From JBCDCY01 sp039180875 (GTDB taxonomy: Bacteria; Pseudomonadota; Alphaproteobacteria; Rhodobacterales; Rhodobacteraceae), in contig JBCDCY010000009.1 in the NCBI GenBank assembly GCA_039180875.1, forward strand, positions 62,001-126,000: a stretch of 64,000 nt of DNA, in the 5' to 3' direction. Under the pieces are notes generated by a model that saw nothing but the letters and a program-made list of their open reading frames with translations, was not told the DNA's origin and searched no databases. Position numbers and translations under genes: made by a program. Shown one piece after another: positions 7,566 through 16,239 of this stretch. Numbering within the stretch: position 1 is the first letter of the stretch; every line of letters starts with the position of its first letter.

Positions 7566-9347
7566 GTGGGGCATCTCTTGCCGAAAGATGTGGCCGAAGC
7601 GGCGTTTCTCGGGGTCGCCTCCTCGCTGCTAGGGCGACGCTGGGTTGGGCTGGATGCGGGATTGATCCGGCAGGGGGCGGCCATCGCTCAGGTGGCCGAG
7701 CTGCCGGAGCTGGCGGGCCGCGTCCTGGCGGCGCGCGGGGTGCCGGCGGACAGCGCGGCGGTGCGGGCGTTCCTGGCGCCGACGCTGCGGGCGCTGATGC
7801 CCGATCCCTCCGTCCTGCGCGATATGGAGCGTGCGGCGTCGCGCCTGGTCGCAGCGACCCTCGCGGGTGAGCGGATCGCCATCTTTGCAGACTACGACGT
7901 GGACGGCGCCGCCTCTGCCGCGTTGCTGTTGGACTGGCTGGCGGCCCTCGGGCAGAGCGCGACGCTCTACGTCCCCGACCGGGTGGCGGAGGGCTATGGC
8001 CCCAACTTCCCTGCGATGCAACGTCTGGCCGAGGCCCACGATCTGATCGTCTGCGTCGATTGCGGCACCCTGGCGCATGAGGCCATCGGGGCGGCCGCGG
8101 GGGCGGAGGTGCTGGTGCTCGACCATCACCAGGGGGGCGAGACCCTGCCGCCGGCCCTCGCCGTGGTGAACCCCAACCGTCAGGATGAGCGCGCCGGGGC
8201 GGAGCTGCGCGCCCTGGCGGCGGCCGGCGTCGTCTTCCTCGTGCTGGTGGCCGCCAACCGGTTGCTCCGCGCCGAGGGGCGGGAGGGGCCGGATCTGCTG
8301 CCCTTCCTCGATCTGGTGGCCCTGGCGACGGTGGCCGACGTGGCGCCGCTCACAGGTCTCAACCGAGCCTTCGTGCGCCAGGGCTTGGTCGTGATGGCCC
8401 GGCGCGCACGGCCCGGGCTGGCGGCTTTGGCCGATGTGGCCAGCCTCACATCGGCCCCGACGGCCTATCATCTGGGCTATCTGCTCGGCCCGCGCCTGAA
8501 TGCCGGCGGCCGGGTGGGGGGGAGCGATCTCGGCACCCGTCTGCTCGTCACCCGGGATGGGGCGGAGGCGGCGCGGCTCGCGGCGGAGCTCGACGCTCTC
8601 AACCAGGAGCGGCGGTCGCTCGAAGCATCGGTGCTGGCAGCGGCGATGGCGGCGGCGGAGGCTCGCGGCACCGACGGCCCTCTGGTCTGGGCCGCCGGAG
8701 AGGGTTGGCATCCCGGGGTCGTCGGCATCGTCGCCGCGCGGCTCAAGGAATGGGCCAACCGGCCGGCCGTGGTGATCGCGCTGGATGGCGAGACCGGCCA
8801 GGGCTCGGCCCGGTCCGTCATCGGCATCGACCTCGGCGCCGCGGTGGCGGAGACGGTGCGCGACGGCTTGCTGATGAAGGGCGGCGGCCATGCCATGGCG
8901 GCGGGCCTAAGTGTCAGGGCGGACGGGGTCGAGGCGGCGATGGAGCGCCTGGCCGCTGCCCTCGCGCGCCAGGGGGCCGACCGGCTCGGCCCGCCGGATC
9001 TTTGCCTCGATGCCGTGCTCGCGCCCCGGGCCGCCACGGTGGAATTGGTCGAGGTGCTGGAGCGTGCCGGGCCGTTCGGTGCCGGGGCGCCGGGGCCGCG
9101 GGTTGCGGTGAGCGGCGTGCTCTCCCACGTCCGCCGGTTGGGGGAGCGCCACATCGCCGTCACCCTCTCGGCCGATGGCGGGCGGCTCGACGCGGTGGCC
9201 TTCGGGGCCTTCGACGGACCGCTTGGCCCCGCGCTCGAGGCACGGCAGGGCATGCCGGTACATCTCGCCGGACGGCTGGAGCGGGACGATTGGCGCGGCC
9301 GGCGGCGTGCCCGACTACGTATCGAGGATGCCGCAGATCCGACCTGA
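7566..9347 (+). CDS. recJ: single-stranded-DNA-specific exonuclease RecJ
   Basis: A 5'-3' ssDNA exonuclease of the DHH phosphoesterase family, acting in recombination and mismatch repair. Phosphoesterase motifs are DYDVDG (109-114), VCVDCGT (about 162-168) and DHH (186-188); GGGHAMAAGL around residue 440 is the DHHA1 glycine-rich motif; an OB-fold forms the C-terminus. Length (593) is typical. The start is uncertain: GTG 7566, TTG 7578 and GTG 7590 are all in frame, and none has a strong ribosome site. The N-terminal LLGRRWVG is conserved in alphaproteobacterial RecJ, so the start must be upstream of about 7620. Confidence 0.93.
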   Translation: MGHLLPKDVAEAAFLGVASSLLGRRWVGLDAGLIRQGAAIAQVAELPELAGRVLAARGVPADSAAVRAFLAPTLRALMPDPSVLRDMERAASRLVAATLAGERIAIFADYDVDGAASAALLLDWLAALGQSATLYVPDRVAEGYGPNFPAMQRLAEAHDLIVCVDCGTLAHEAIGAAAGAEVLVLDHHQGGETLPPALAVVNPNRQDERAGAELRALAAAGVVFLVLVAANRLLRAEGREGPDLLPFLDLVALATVADVAPLTGLNRAFVRQGLVVMARRARPGLAALADVASLTSAPTAYHLGYLLGPRLNAGGRVGGSDLGTRLLVTRDGAEAARLAAELDALNQERRSLEASVLAAAMAAAEARGTDGPLVWAAGEGWHPGVVGIVAARLKEWANRPAVVIALDGETGQGSARSVIGIDLGAAVAETVRDGLLMKGGGHAMAAGLSVRADGVEAAMERLAAALARQGADRLGPPDLCLDAVLAPRAATVELVEVLERAGPFGAGAPGPRVAVSGVLSHVRRLGERHIAVTLSADGGRLDAVAFGAFDGPLGPALEARQGMPVHLAGRLERDDWRGRRRARLRIEDAADPT

Positions 9348-9357
9348 ACGCCCCGGT

Positions 9358-9774
9358 TCAGAGCACCCCGCGCGCCCGGTAGATGTTCTTAATGGAGAGG
9401 AGCGCCGCCGTCAGGCTGAGGAACGTCGGCCCGGGCGAAAAGTCGTCGGTCATCGCATTGCCGAGATAGCTGCGCACGACCCGGCGACGCCAGCCGAACA
9501 GGCTGCGGCCGGCCTGTTCCTGCACGAACAGCACATCCTGCTGGATCTGCGGGCAGCTGAGGATCAGCAGGCCGTCGGCCGCGACCTCGGCCCAACTGCT
9601 GCCAAGCTCCGACATCCTGGGGTGGTAGTCGATGATCAATCCGCGCCGGCCCGATGCCTCGATAAAGGCGAGAACGCTTGCAACCTCTCGCTGCTTAAAG
9701 GGCAGGCGACGGGTTGTCGTGCGGATCGTCTGGATCCCGAAACCCTCCAAAACAATACCTTTTTGACTGTTCAA
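9358..9774 (-). CDS. hypothetical protein (orphan)
   Basis: This 138-residue protein is not recognised. It starts at TTG 9774 with AGAGGT about 9 nt upstream, and its stop is 10 bp from the recJ stop on the opposite strand. It is soluble-looking and mixed alpha/beta, with a basic N-terminal third (RTTTRRLPFKQRE) and a conserved-looking core DYHPRMSELGSSWAEVAADG. Codon third positions are less GC-biased in places than neighbouring genes. The overlapping plus-strand frame is a weaker candidate. It is isolated, with about 230 bp of spacer upstream. No function is proposed. Confidence 0.55.
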   Translation of the reverse strand: MNSQKGIVLEGFGIQTIRTTTRRLPFKQREVASVLAFIEASGRRGLIIDYHPRMSELGSSWAEVAADGLLILSCPQIQQDVLFVQEQAGRSLFGWRRRVVRSYLGNAMTDDFSPGPTFLSLTAALLSIKNIYRARGVL

Positions 9775-10003
9775 TGACGTTAACCTCTACAACTTTCACG
9801 GTAGTTACCCAGCTTGACCGGAATCGGGCAAGATAGAGGTCGCACTGTGTACCGTAAGTTGCCGCGACGTTAACTTGGGGCGCGGACCGGAGATCCCGGC
9901 GCAGGCGTCGGGTCTTAAGGCGGGCCCGGTGGTCTTCGCAGTGGCTCAAGTATCCAAAGTACGGCCACCAACCTCATGCCGCCGATGCCGGGAAGGCGCC
10001 GCG

Positions 10004-10399
10004 TCAGAGGAGCCGCACCAGTGCCAGGATAGTGAGGCCGACGGCGCCGAGGGCCAGCATGCTCAGCGTCAGCGCCATGCCGAAGACGCGGTAGAAGGGC
10101 TTGGGCGTATCGCTCCAGAACGCCCTTGCATGGCTCAGCCGGCCGACCGTCAGCATCAGGCCGAGGGCATGCACGACCAGGGCCGGCGCCGCCAGCATCT
10201 CGATGAGCGCAATGAGGATGAGCGCGATCGGGATTGTCTCGGTCGCGTTGCCGTGGCCGCGCATCCGGCGCTCCAGCGCCTTGTCATCGCCATGGCCGAG
10301 GGAGACGCCGGCGGCGCGTCGGCCGCCGATCACCCGGACGGTGAGTGCCACCAGGATACAGGCGTTCAGCCCGGCGTAGAGTGCTGTGATGGCAAGCAT
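10004..10399 (-). CDS. MAPEG-family membrane protein
   Basis: This 131-residue protein has four predicted transmembrane segments and the MAPEG signature RRMRGHGNATETIPIALIL (about residues 44-62). MAPEG proteins (membrane-associated proteins in eicosanoid and glutathione metabolism) include microsomal glutathione transferases; bacterial members are mostly uncharacterised. It may act in detoxification at the inner membrane. It follows cfa on the same strand with 45 bp between, so the two may be cotranscribed. Confidence 0.88.
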   Translation of the reverse strand: MLAITALYAGLNACILVALTVRVIGGRRAAGVSLGHGDDKALERRMRGHGNATETIPIALILIALIEMLAAPALVVHALGLMLTVGRLSHARAFWSDTPKPFYRVFGMALTLSMLALGAVGLTILALVRLL

Positions 10400-10444
10400 C
10401 CGCTCCGTCCCTTCACCCCTGAAACGCCCAGGAAAGTGGAGCGA

Positions 10445-11719
10445 TCAGGCGGCGAGGTCCAGCCCCTCCGTCGCCCGGCGGAGGCGCGGCAGCATCGTCT
10501 GCTCGGCCACCTTCAGGCGCGCCTCCGCCTCACCGATGTAGTCGCGGTGAAGGGGCACGGCGTCGCGCTGCCGCCCGAGCTGCAGTTGGAAGACCATGGC
10601 CGAGCCATGCAGGAACGCCGCTTCGCAGGCCGCCAGATAGAACTCCCACATCCGGGCGAAGCGCTCGTCGTACATTGCCACGATGTCGGCCCGGACGGCC
10701 ATGAAGCGGTCGAGCCAGGCCCGCAGCGTCCGGCTGTAGTGCACCCGCCAGATCTCGCTGTCGAGGGACCAGAGCCCGGCCCGTTCCACCGACTGCGTCG
10801 CCTCCGACAGGCAGGGCGCGTAGCCGCCGGGGAAGATGTATTTTCTGAGGAACGGCCCCGTGGTGCTCGGCGGATCGGCGGAGGAGATCGAGTGCACCAA
10901 TGCCACGCCATCCGGCGCCAGCAGCCGGCGCACGGTGCGAAAATAGCCGTCGAGATGGCCGATGCCGACATGTTCCAGCATGCCGACCGAGACGATGCGG
11001 TCGAAGCGCGCGTCGATCTCCCGGTAGTCGCGGAGCTCGAACCGCACCTTATCGCTCAGCCCGGCTGCCTCGGCCCGGCGGCGGGCCAATGCCAATTGCT
11101 CTTCGGAGAGGGTGACGCCCACCACCTCCACATCCGCCACGGCCGCGAGGTAGAGCGCCAGCCCGCCCCAGCCCGAACCGATGTCGAGCACCCGCTGGCC
11201 GGGCTCCAGCATCAGCTTGGCCGCGATATGGCGTTTCTTGGCGGTCTGGGCCTCCTCCAACGTCTCCTGGCCCGTGGGGTAGTAGGCGCAGGAATACTGC
11301 ATGTCCCAGTCCAGCCACTTGGCGTAGAAGGCGTTGCCGAGGTCGTAATGGTGGCGGACATTGCGCCGGGCCGGGGTCAGCGCGTTGTGCTGCATGAACC
11401 GGCGAAGGCGCCGGCCGAGGCCGCGCCAGAACACCTGGCTTGCCGACATGTCGAAGGCGCGCTTGTTGCGAAAGATCAGCTCCATGAGGGAGGTCGCGCC
11501 GTCCGGTCCCACCTCCATCCGGCCGTCCATGTAGGCCTCGGCGGCGGCAAGTTCGGCGTTCAGCGGGATTTTCCAGTCGAGGCTCGGGTCCTTGATGGTG
11601 ATCGTCACCCGGGGGCCGTCCCCTTTGCCCTCGATCACCTCGACGAAGCCGCCGGGGCCGCGCAGCTCCAGCGTTCCGACCTGGACGATCCGCCGCAACA
11701 GGCGCGGCAAGAGCAGCAT
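10445..11719 (-). CDS. cfa: cyclopropane-fatty-acyl-phospholipid synthase
   Basis: A SAM-dependent enzyme that adds a methylene group across double bonds of membrane phospholipid acyl chains. HHYDLGNAFYAKWLD and QYSCAYYPTG are CFA synthase signatures, VLDIGSGWGGLALYLA (about residue 190) is the SAM-binding motif I, and MLEHVG follows. About 424 residues, normal for the family. The ATG at 11719 is chosen over GTG 11728 because GGAGG (11728-11732) sits 8 nt upstream of the ATG. It acts on stationary-phase or acid-stress membranes in known bacteria. Confidence 0.94.
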   Translation of the reverse strand: MLLLPRLLRRIVQVGTLELRGPGGFVEVIEGKGDGPRVTITIKDPSLDWKIPLNAELAAAEAYMDGRMEVGPDGATSLMELIFRNKRAFDMSASQVFWRGLGRRLRRFMQHNALTPARRNVRHHYDLGNAFYAKWLDWDMQYSCAYYPTGQETLEEAQTAKKRHIAAKLMLEPGQRVLDIGSGWGGLALYLAAVADVEVVGVTLSEEQLALARRRAEAAGLSDKVRFELRDYREIDARFDRIVSVGMLEHVGIGHLDGYFRTVRRLLAPDGVALVHSISSADPPSTTGPFLRKYIFPGGYAPCLSEATQSVERAGLWSLDSEIWRVHYSRTLRAWLDRFMAVRADIVAMYDERFARMWEFYLAACEAAFLHGSAMVFQLQLGRQRDAVPLHRDYIGEAEARLKVAEQTMLPRLRRATEGLDLAA

Positions 11720-11913
11720 CGCTGGCACCTCCGGCTGACTGGATCTGCATCGAAGCGTAGCGAAAATCGGTGTCGTCGTGCAACTTCGCGGCCGGCGGCA
11801 ATCTGCCGAGGCGGTGTGCCCGGGCGCCGGCCGGGCGCTGGCGCGGCGCCTACCGGGTGGGCAAAAACGCGCTTGCGCGCACGGGGCCGAGACCGTAGAG
11901 AACTGCCCACCGC

Positions 11914-11989
11914 GCGCCCTTCGTCTAGCGGTCTAGGACGCCGCCCTTTCACGGCGGAAACACGGGTTCGAGTCCCGTAGGGCGTGCCA
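11914..11989 (+). tRNA. tRNA-Glu (anticodon TTC)
   Basis: Cloverleaf read directly: acceptor stem 11914-11920 with 11979-11985 (one G-U), anticodon stem CCGCC/GGCGG flanking loop CTTTCAC with anticodon TTC, T-arm ACGGGTTCGAGTCCCGT, and an encoded CCA at 11987-11989. It is preceded by about 190 bp of spacer after the cfa start. Its 3' end lies only 5 bp from the stop codon of hpaH, which runs in the opposite direction. Confidence 0.96.
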
Positions 11990-11994
11990 CTCCC

Positions 11995-12795
11995 TCAGCC
12001 GAAAGCGCACCGGACCCGGCCGAACGGGCCGAAATCTGAGTCGATCTCGGTGCCCGGCGGGCATTCGATCGGCCGGATGAAGGAGCCGGAGAGCACAATG
12101 TCGCCCGCCGCGATGGTGCTGCCATAGCGATGCAGGCGCCGGGCGAGCCAGACGACGCTTTCCACCGGATCGCCGAGGACGCCGGCGCCGAGGCCGGTTT
12201 CCTCCACCATGTCATTGCGGCGCACGACGGCGCCGACCCAGGGGAGATCGACATCTGCCGGCCGGTGCCGCTCCGGCCCGAGGACAAGGCCGCCATTGGC
12301 GGCGTTGTCGGCCACGGTATCGACGATTTGGCGGGACGCGCCGGTCTCCGGATCCTGGCGCAGGATGCGGGTGTCGAGGATCTCGAGCACCGGCGCCACG
12401 TGGCGCGTGGCGGCGAGGACATCGGCGCGGCTGACCTCGGCGGCCGCGAGGGGCGCCTGCATCAGGAACGCGATCTCCGCCTCGACCCGGGGAGCGATGA
12501 AGCGGCCGGCGGGCACCGTCGCGCCATCCTCGAACAGCATGTCGTCGAGGAGCACGCCGCTGTCCGGCGTCTCGATCCCGAGGGCCTGCTGCATGGCCCG
12601 CGACGTGAGGCCAATCTTCCAGCCGATAACGCGCCGACCCTCCGCCCGCATGGCCTCGATCAGGGCCGCTTGGACCGCGTAGGCGTCATCGAGCGTCATC
12701 TCGGGATGGCGAAGGGAGAGGAGGCCGATCTGCCGGCCCGTCCGCTCCGCCATGAGCAAATCCTCGGCCGCGGCGGTGATCTCCGCCGGCGTCAC
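11995..12795 (-). CDS. hpaH: 2-oxo-hept-4-ene-1,7-dioate hydratase
   Basis: About 266 residues, of the FAH/hydratase fold. It adds water to 2-oxohept-4-ene-1,7-dioate in the lower homoprotocatechuate meta pathway, before aldol cleavage. VIGWKIGLTSRAMQQALGI and PRVEAEIAF (metal-binding E-x-E) are characteristic of HpaH/MhpD-type hydratases. The GTG at 12795 overlaps the hpaG stop (GTGA), so translation is likely coupled. The same frame is open upstream inside hpaG, but that extension is a shadow. Last gene of the hpa operon, converging on tRNA-Glu. Confidence 0.9.
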   Translation of the reverse strand: MTPAEITAAAEDLLMAERTGRQIGLLSLRHPEMTLDDAYAVQAALIEAMRAEGRRVIGWKIGLTSRAMQQALGIETPDSGVLLDDMLFEDGATVPAGRFIAPRVEAEIAFLMQAPLAAAEVSRADVLAATRHVAPVLEILDTRILRQDPETGASRQIVDTVADNAANGGLVLGPERHRPADVDLPWVGAVVRRNDMVEETGLGAGVLGDPVESVVWLARRLHRYGSTIAAGDIVLSGSFIRPIECPPGTEIDSDFGPFGRVRCAFG

Positions 12796-13661
12796 GCCTC
12801 GTCTTCCACGGTGTTGCGAAGGGTGCCGATCCCCTCGGCCGCGACCTCCACCACGTCGCCGGGGCGGAGGTAGATCGGCGGATCGTGCCGCGCCCCGGCG
12901 CCCGTGGGCGTGCCGGTGACGATCACATCGCCCGGCACCAGCGTTGTGAAGGTGGAGATGTAGGCGATCTGCCGGCGCACCGGGAACAGCATGCGCCCGG
13001 TGCGATCGTCCTGACGCAGTTCCCCGTTCACGTGGGTGGTCAGGCGCACATCCTCGATCTGCGCCGGATCCTCGAACGGCACCAGCCATGGCCCCAGGGC
13101 GCCGGAGGCGTCGAAGTTTTTGCCCTGCGTGACGTTGAACTTCGCATGACGCACCCAGTCGCGCACCGTCCCTTCGTTGCAGAGGGTGAGTGCTGCGATG
13201 TGATCCAGCGCGCGCGCCTCCGGGATATGGCGCCCTCCCCGGCCGATGACGACGGCGATCTCCCCCTCATAGTCCAGCTTCTCCGACACCTTCGGCCGGA
13301 TGAGCGGCGCGTTGTGCCCGACGAAGGAGCGCGGGAAGCGCACGAAGAGGGAGGGGTTGGGCGGCGCCTCCACCCCATCCCGGTACTCGGCATTGCGGTC
13401 GGGGAAGTTCACGCCGACGCAGATGATTTTTTCGGGCGCCGGCACGGGGATCCGGTAGGCGATCGCCTCGATCGGATGGGTGACGGGGCGCCCCGCCGCC
13501 CGCTCCGCCAGGCGCGGCAAGCCATCGGCGGCGATCACCTCCCGCAGGCTCGGCCAATCGGGGAAGTGGGGGGAGAGGGCGATCATGCCGTCGTCTGTCA
13601 CCGCGCCGTAGAGCGCCTCGTCGCCCGCGCGGAAGGTGGCGAAGCGTGGACGGTCGCTCAC
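12792..13661 (-). CDS. hpaG: fumarylacetoacetate hydrolase family, 5-oxopent-3-ene-1,2,5-tricarboxylate decarboxylase/HHDD isomerase-like
   Basis: This 289-residue FAH-family protein is probably the decarboxylase/isomerase step of homoprotocatechuate degradation. The core motif PEKIICVGVNFPDRNAEY is followed by KLDYEGEIAVVIG (metal-binding E-x-E), and TGTPTGAG marks the active-site loop. The GTG at 13661 overlaps the hpaD stop (GTGA) and fits the start of homology; the longer open frame into hpaD is not coding. Only one FAH domain is present, whereas Escherichia coli HpaG is a tandem fusion, so one half-reaction may be encoded elsewhere. FAH enzymes are hard to assign by sequence; context drives the call. 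Confidence 0.82.
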   Translation of the reverse strand: MSDRPRFATFRAGDEALYGAVTDDGMIALSPHFPDWPSLREVIAADGLPRLAERAAGRPVTHPIEAIAYRIPVPAPEKIICVGVNFPDRNAEYRDGVEAPPNPSLFVRFPRSFVGHNAPLIRPKVSEKLDYEGEIAVVIGRGGRHIPEARALDHIAALTLCNEGTVRDWVRHAKFNVTQGKNFDASGALGPWLVPFEDPAQIEDVRLTTHVNGELRQDDRTGRMLFPVRRQIAYISTFTTLVPGDVIVTGTPTGAGARHDPPIYLRPGDVVEVAAEGIGTLRNTVEDEA

Positions 13662-14638
13662 GGCGCGATGATGGGCTGGGCGGCGAGCCGGCTTTCGACG
13701 GGTGCGGTGCCGTCGAACAGGCTCCCCTCCTCGAACCAGCTCCGCGGCGCGGGGGCGCCCCAGAGAGTCTGACGCTGGGGGTCCTTCAGGTCCCACTTGA
13801 TCGGCTCATGTTCGGGATCGACGGTCTGATAGTCGGAGCAATAGAGCTCGATCCGGTGGCCGTCGGGGTCGCGGACATAGAGGAAGAAGGCATTCGAGAT
13901 GCCGTGCCGCCCCGGTCCCCGCTCGATCGCATGCACCCAACCGGTGGTCGCCATCAGGTCCAGCAGGTCGATGATGTTGAGCGGCGTCGGCACCCAAAAA
14001 GCGGCGTGGTGCAGCCGCGGCCCGGTGCCGTTGGTGAAGGCGACATCGTGCACGCCCCCCTTGCGGTGCATCCAGGCGGCCCAGAGCCGCCCGCTCTCCT
14101 CATCTTCGGTGTACTCGGTCGTGCGAAAGCCGATCGCGTTGTAGAACGCCACGGCCGCGTCGACGTCGCTCATGAAAAGGTTGAAGTGGTCGATGCGAAG
14201 CGGCTTTGCCCCGTGATAGAGGGCGTAGCGCTGGTGGATGGGCGCCAAACGCTCCATCTCGACGTAGAACTCGAGCGGGACGCCCCACGGATCCCGTACC
14301 GCGAGCGTCCGGCCCTGGTAAGGCCGCTCCACCCAGCTTGTCTTCAGGCCCTGGTCGGCGAAGTAGGCGGCGGCCTTCGCCAGATCCTCCTCCGCGAACA
14401 GCTTGAAGCCGAGCGTGGCCACGCCCGGCGCCGGCGCTTCGATCAGGGCGAGGCAATGGTGCCCCCGCTCCTCCATGGCGCGGAGGTAGAGCGCCCCCGG
14501 CGCCTCCGCCGTCACCTGCAGGCCGAGGGTGTCGACGTAGAAGGCCCGCGCCCGGCCGAGATCGGTGACGTGGTAGAGGACGTGCGACAGCCGCACGATG
14601 TTGAACGGCGGGGAGAGGACGGGGGCGGGCACCGGCAT
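13658..14638 (-). CDS. hpaD: 3,4-dihydroxyphenylacetate 2,3-dioxygenase
   Basis: Type I extradiol ring-cleavage dioxygenase (vicinal oxygen chelate fold), 326 residues, in two glyoxalase-like modules. It opens homoprotocatechuate to 5-carboxymethyl-2-hydroxymuconic semialdehyde. Likely metal ligands are the His of RIDHFNLF (about 150), the His of RLHHAAFW (about 208) and the Glu of GHRIELYCSDYQT (about 262), matching the 2-His-1-carboxylate set of the Brevibacterium-type enzyme. It lies 3 bp after hpaE and overlaps hpaG. Fe or Mn use cannot be told from sequence. Confidence 0.92.
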   Translation of the reverse strand: MPVPAPVLSPPFNIVRLSHVLYHVTDLGRARAFYVDTLGLQVTAEAPGALYLRAMEERGHHCLALIEAPAPGVATLGFKLFAEEDLAKAAAYFADQGLKTSWVERPYQGRTLAVRDPWGVPLEFYVEMERLAPIHQRYALYHGAKPLRIDHFNLFMSDVDAAVAFYNAIGFRTTEYTEDEESGRLWAAWMHRKGGVHDVAFTNGTGPRLHHAAFWVPTPLNIIDLLDLMATTGWVHAIERGPGRHGISNAFFLYVRDPDGHRIELYCSDYQTVDPEHEPIKWDLKDPQRQTLWGAPAPRSWFEEGSLFDGTAPVESRLAAQPIIAP

Positions 14639-14641
14639 GGC

Positions 14642-16147
14642 CTAGGTCCCAAGCCGCGGGATGGGGTGCTGGCCGGTGGCAAAGCCGATGTGCTTTTGCT
14701 CCATGTAGAACTCGAAGGACCAGTCGCCGCCATCCCGGCCGATGCCGCTCGCCTTCACCCCGCCGAAGGGCGTCGGCAGGTGGCGCACGTTCTCGGAATT
14801 CACCCAGATCATGCCGGCCTCCAGCCGCTCGGTGACGCGCAGGGCCCGGGTGAGGTCGTTGGTCCAGACATAGGCGGTCAGGCCGTAGGGCACATCGTTG
14901 GCGATGGCGACCGCCTCCTCCTCCCCGTCGAACGAGATCATGGTGAGGACGGGGCCGAAGATCTCCTCCTGCGCGATGCGCATGTCGGGGCGGGCGTCAG
15001 TGAAGAGGGTGGGCGCGACGTAGCAGCTGTCGGGCGCCGTGCCGCCGGCCGCGATGGTGGCGCCTTCGCTGCGGGCCACCTCGACATAGCCGGCAACCTT
15101 CTGCACGTGGCCGGGGTCGATCAGGGGCCCGACCTCGGTTGCAGGGTCGAGGGGGTGGCCCACCTTGATCTTGCCGATCCGCTCCACCAATCGCGCCTTG
15201 AACGTCTCGGCGATCTCGGCGGCCACCAGGAGGCGGGAGGAGGAGGTGCAGCGCTCCCCGTTCAGCGAGAAGATCATGAAGATCGCGGCATCGAGCGCGC
15301 GGTCGAGATCGGCGTCGGGAAAGACGATCACCGGGTTCTTGCCGCCGAGCTCGAAGTGCACCCGCTTCAGCGTCGGCGCGCCCTGGGCCATGATGGCGGA
15401 GCCGGTGCGGCTTTCGCCGACAAAGGCGATGGCGCGGATGTCGGGATGTTCGGTCAGCGCGCGGCCAGCCTCCTCGCCATAGCCGTGGACGGTGTTGAGG
15501 ACGCCGGGGGGCAGGCCTGCCTCCTCCGCGATCTCGACCAGAAGCTGGGCCGTGACGGGGGAGAGCTCGGCCGGCTTGTGGACGACCGCGCACCCGGCGG
15601 CGAGCGCCGGCGCGATCTTCCAGGTCGACAGCATGAAGGGCGTGTTCCAGGGGGTGATGACGCCGACGGGGCCGATGGGCACGCGCGTCGTGACGTTCAT
15701 CAGGGTGGGCGAGGGCAAGAGCTGGCCATCCCGTGCCGCCGGCGCCCGGTCGGCGAAGAAGCGGAAATTCTCCGCCCCTCGCAGTGCGGCCTTCGACATG
15801 AAGCGATAGGCCTGGCCGCTATCCCAGCATTCCAGGAGGGCGATGTCGGTGGCTCGTGCCTCGATCGCGTCGGCGATGCGGAGCAGGATGCGCCGCCGCT
15901 CCGCCGCCGGCAGGTCGCGCCAGGCCGGAAAGGCGGCCTTCGCCGCCTGGGCGGCCGCGTCGATGTCGGCTGCGTCGCCCCGGGCAACCTCGGCGATCAG
16001 GCTGCCGTCGACGGGGGAGCTTGTGGCGAAGGTGGCACCCGAGGCCGCCGGACGGGCCGCCCCGCCGATACGGTGCTGGACGCCACGCCCGGCTATCTCG
16101 GCCCGCAAAGTCTCGAGCCTGGCCAGATGCGAGCCGAGATCGGGCAT
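14642..16147 (-). CDS. hpaE: 5-carboxymethyl-2-hydroxymuconate semialdehyde dehydrogenase
   Basis: Aldehyde dehydrogenase superfamily, 501 residues. It oxidises the ring-cleavage product of HpaD to the dicarboxylate using NAD+. VGVITPWNTPF (about 160) is the cofactor region, FELGGKNP (about 265) contains the catalytic Glu, and NGERCTSSSR (about 300) the catalytic Cys. First gene of the hpaE-D-G-H operon, with GGGAGGG ahead of the ATG at 16147. Substrate assignment follows the hpa context; the sequence itself says HpaE/BADH-type ALDH. Confidence 0.91.
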   Translation of the reverse strand: MPDLGSHLARLETLRAEIAGRGVQHRIGGAARPAASGATFATSSPVDGSLIAEVARGDAADIDAAAQAAKAAFPAWRDLPAAERRRILLRIADAIEARATDIALLECWDSGQAYRFMSKAALRGAENFRFFADRAPAARDGQLLPSPTLMNVTTRVPIGPVGVITPWNTPFMLSTWKIAPALAAGCAVVHKPAELSPVTAQLLVEIAEEAGLPPGVLNTVHGYGEEAGRALTEHPDIRAIAFVGESRTGSAIMAQGAPTLKRVHFELGGKNPVIVFPDADLDRALDAAIFMIFSLNGERCTSSSRLLVAAEIAETFKARLVERIGKIKVGHPLDPATEVGPLIDPGHVQKVAGYVEVARSEGATIAAGGTAPDSCYVAPTLFTDARPDMRIAQEEIFGPVLTMISFDGEEEAVAIANDVPYGLTAYVWTNDLTRALRVTERLEAGMIWVNSENVRHLPTPFGGVKASGIGRDGGDWSFEFYMEQKHIGFATGQHPIPRLGT

Positions 16148-16239
16148 CGGCGCCCTCCCATCACGGCGCCGGCCCCAGGGCCTAGGGGCGCCACCCCCTC
16201 ATGCTCTAGCTGCCTCGCTGCCCGGCGTCGAGCGTCACC

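Noticed and set aside
9175..9777. 200-codon plus-strand frame running out of recJ
   Set aside because: It starts inside recJ in another frame and lacks any motif; the minus-strand ORF at 9358-9774 has the better start context.
11914..11989. tRNA-Glu as the edge of an integrated island
   Set aside because: No integrase gene and no repeat of the tRNA 3' end were noticed in the window; only the adjacency of hpa genes suggests it, so it is kept as a weak finding and not called as an attachment site.
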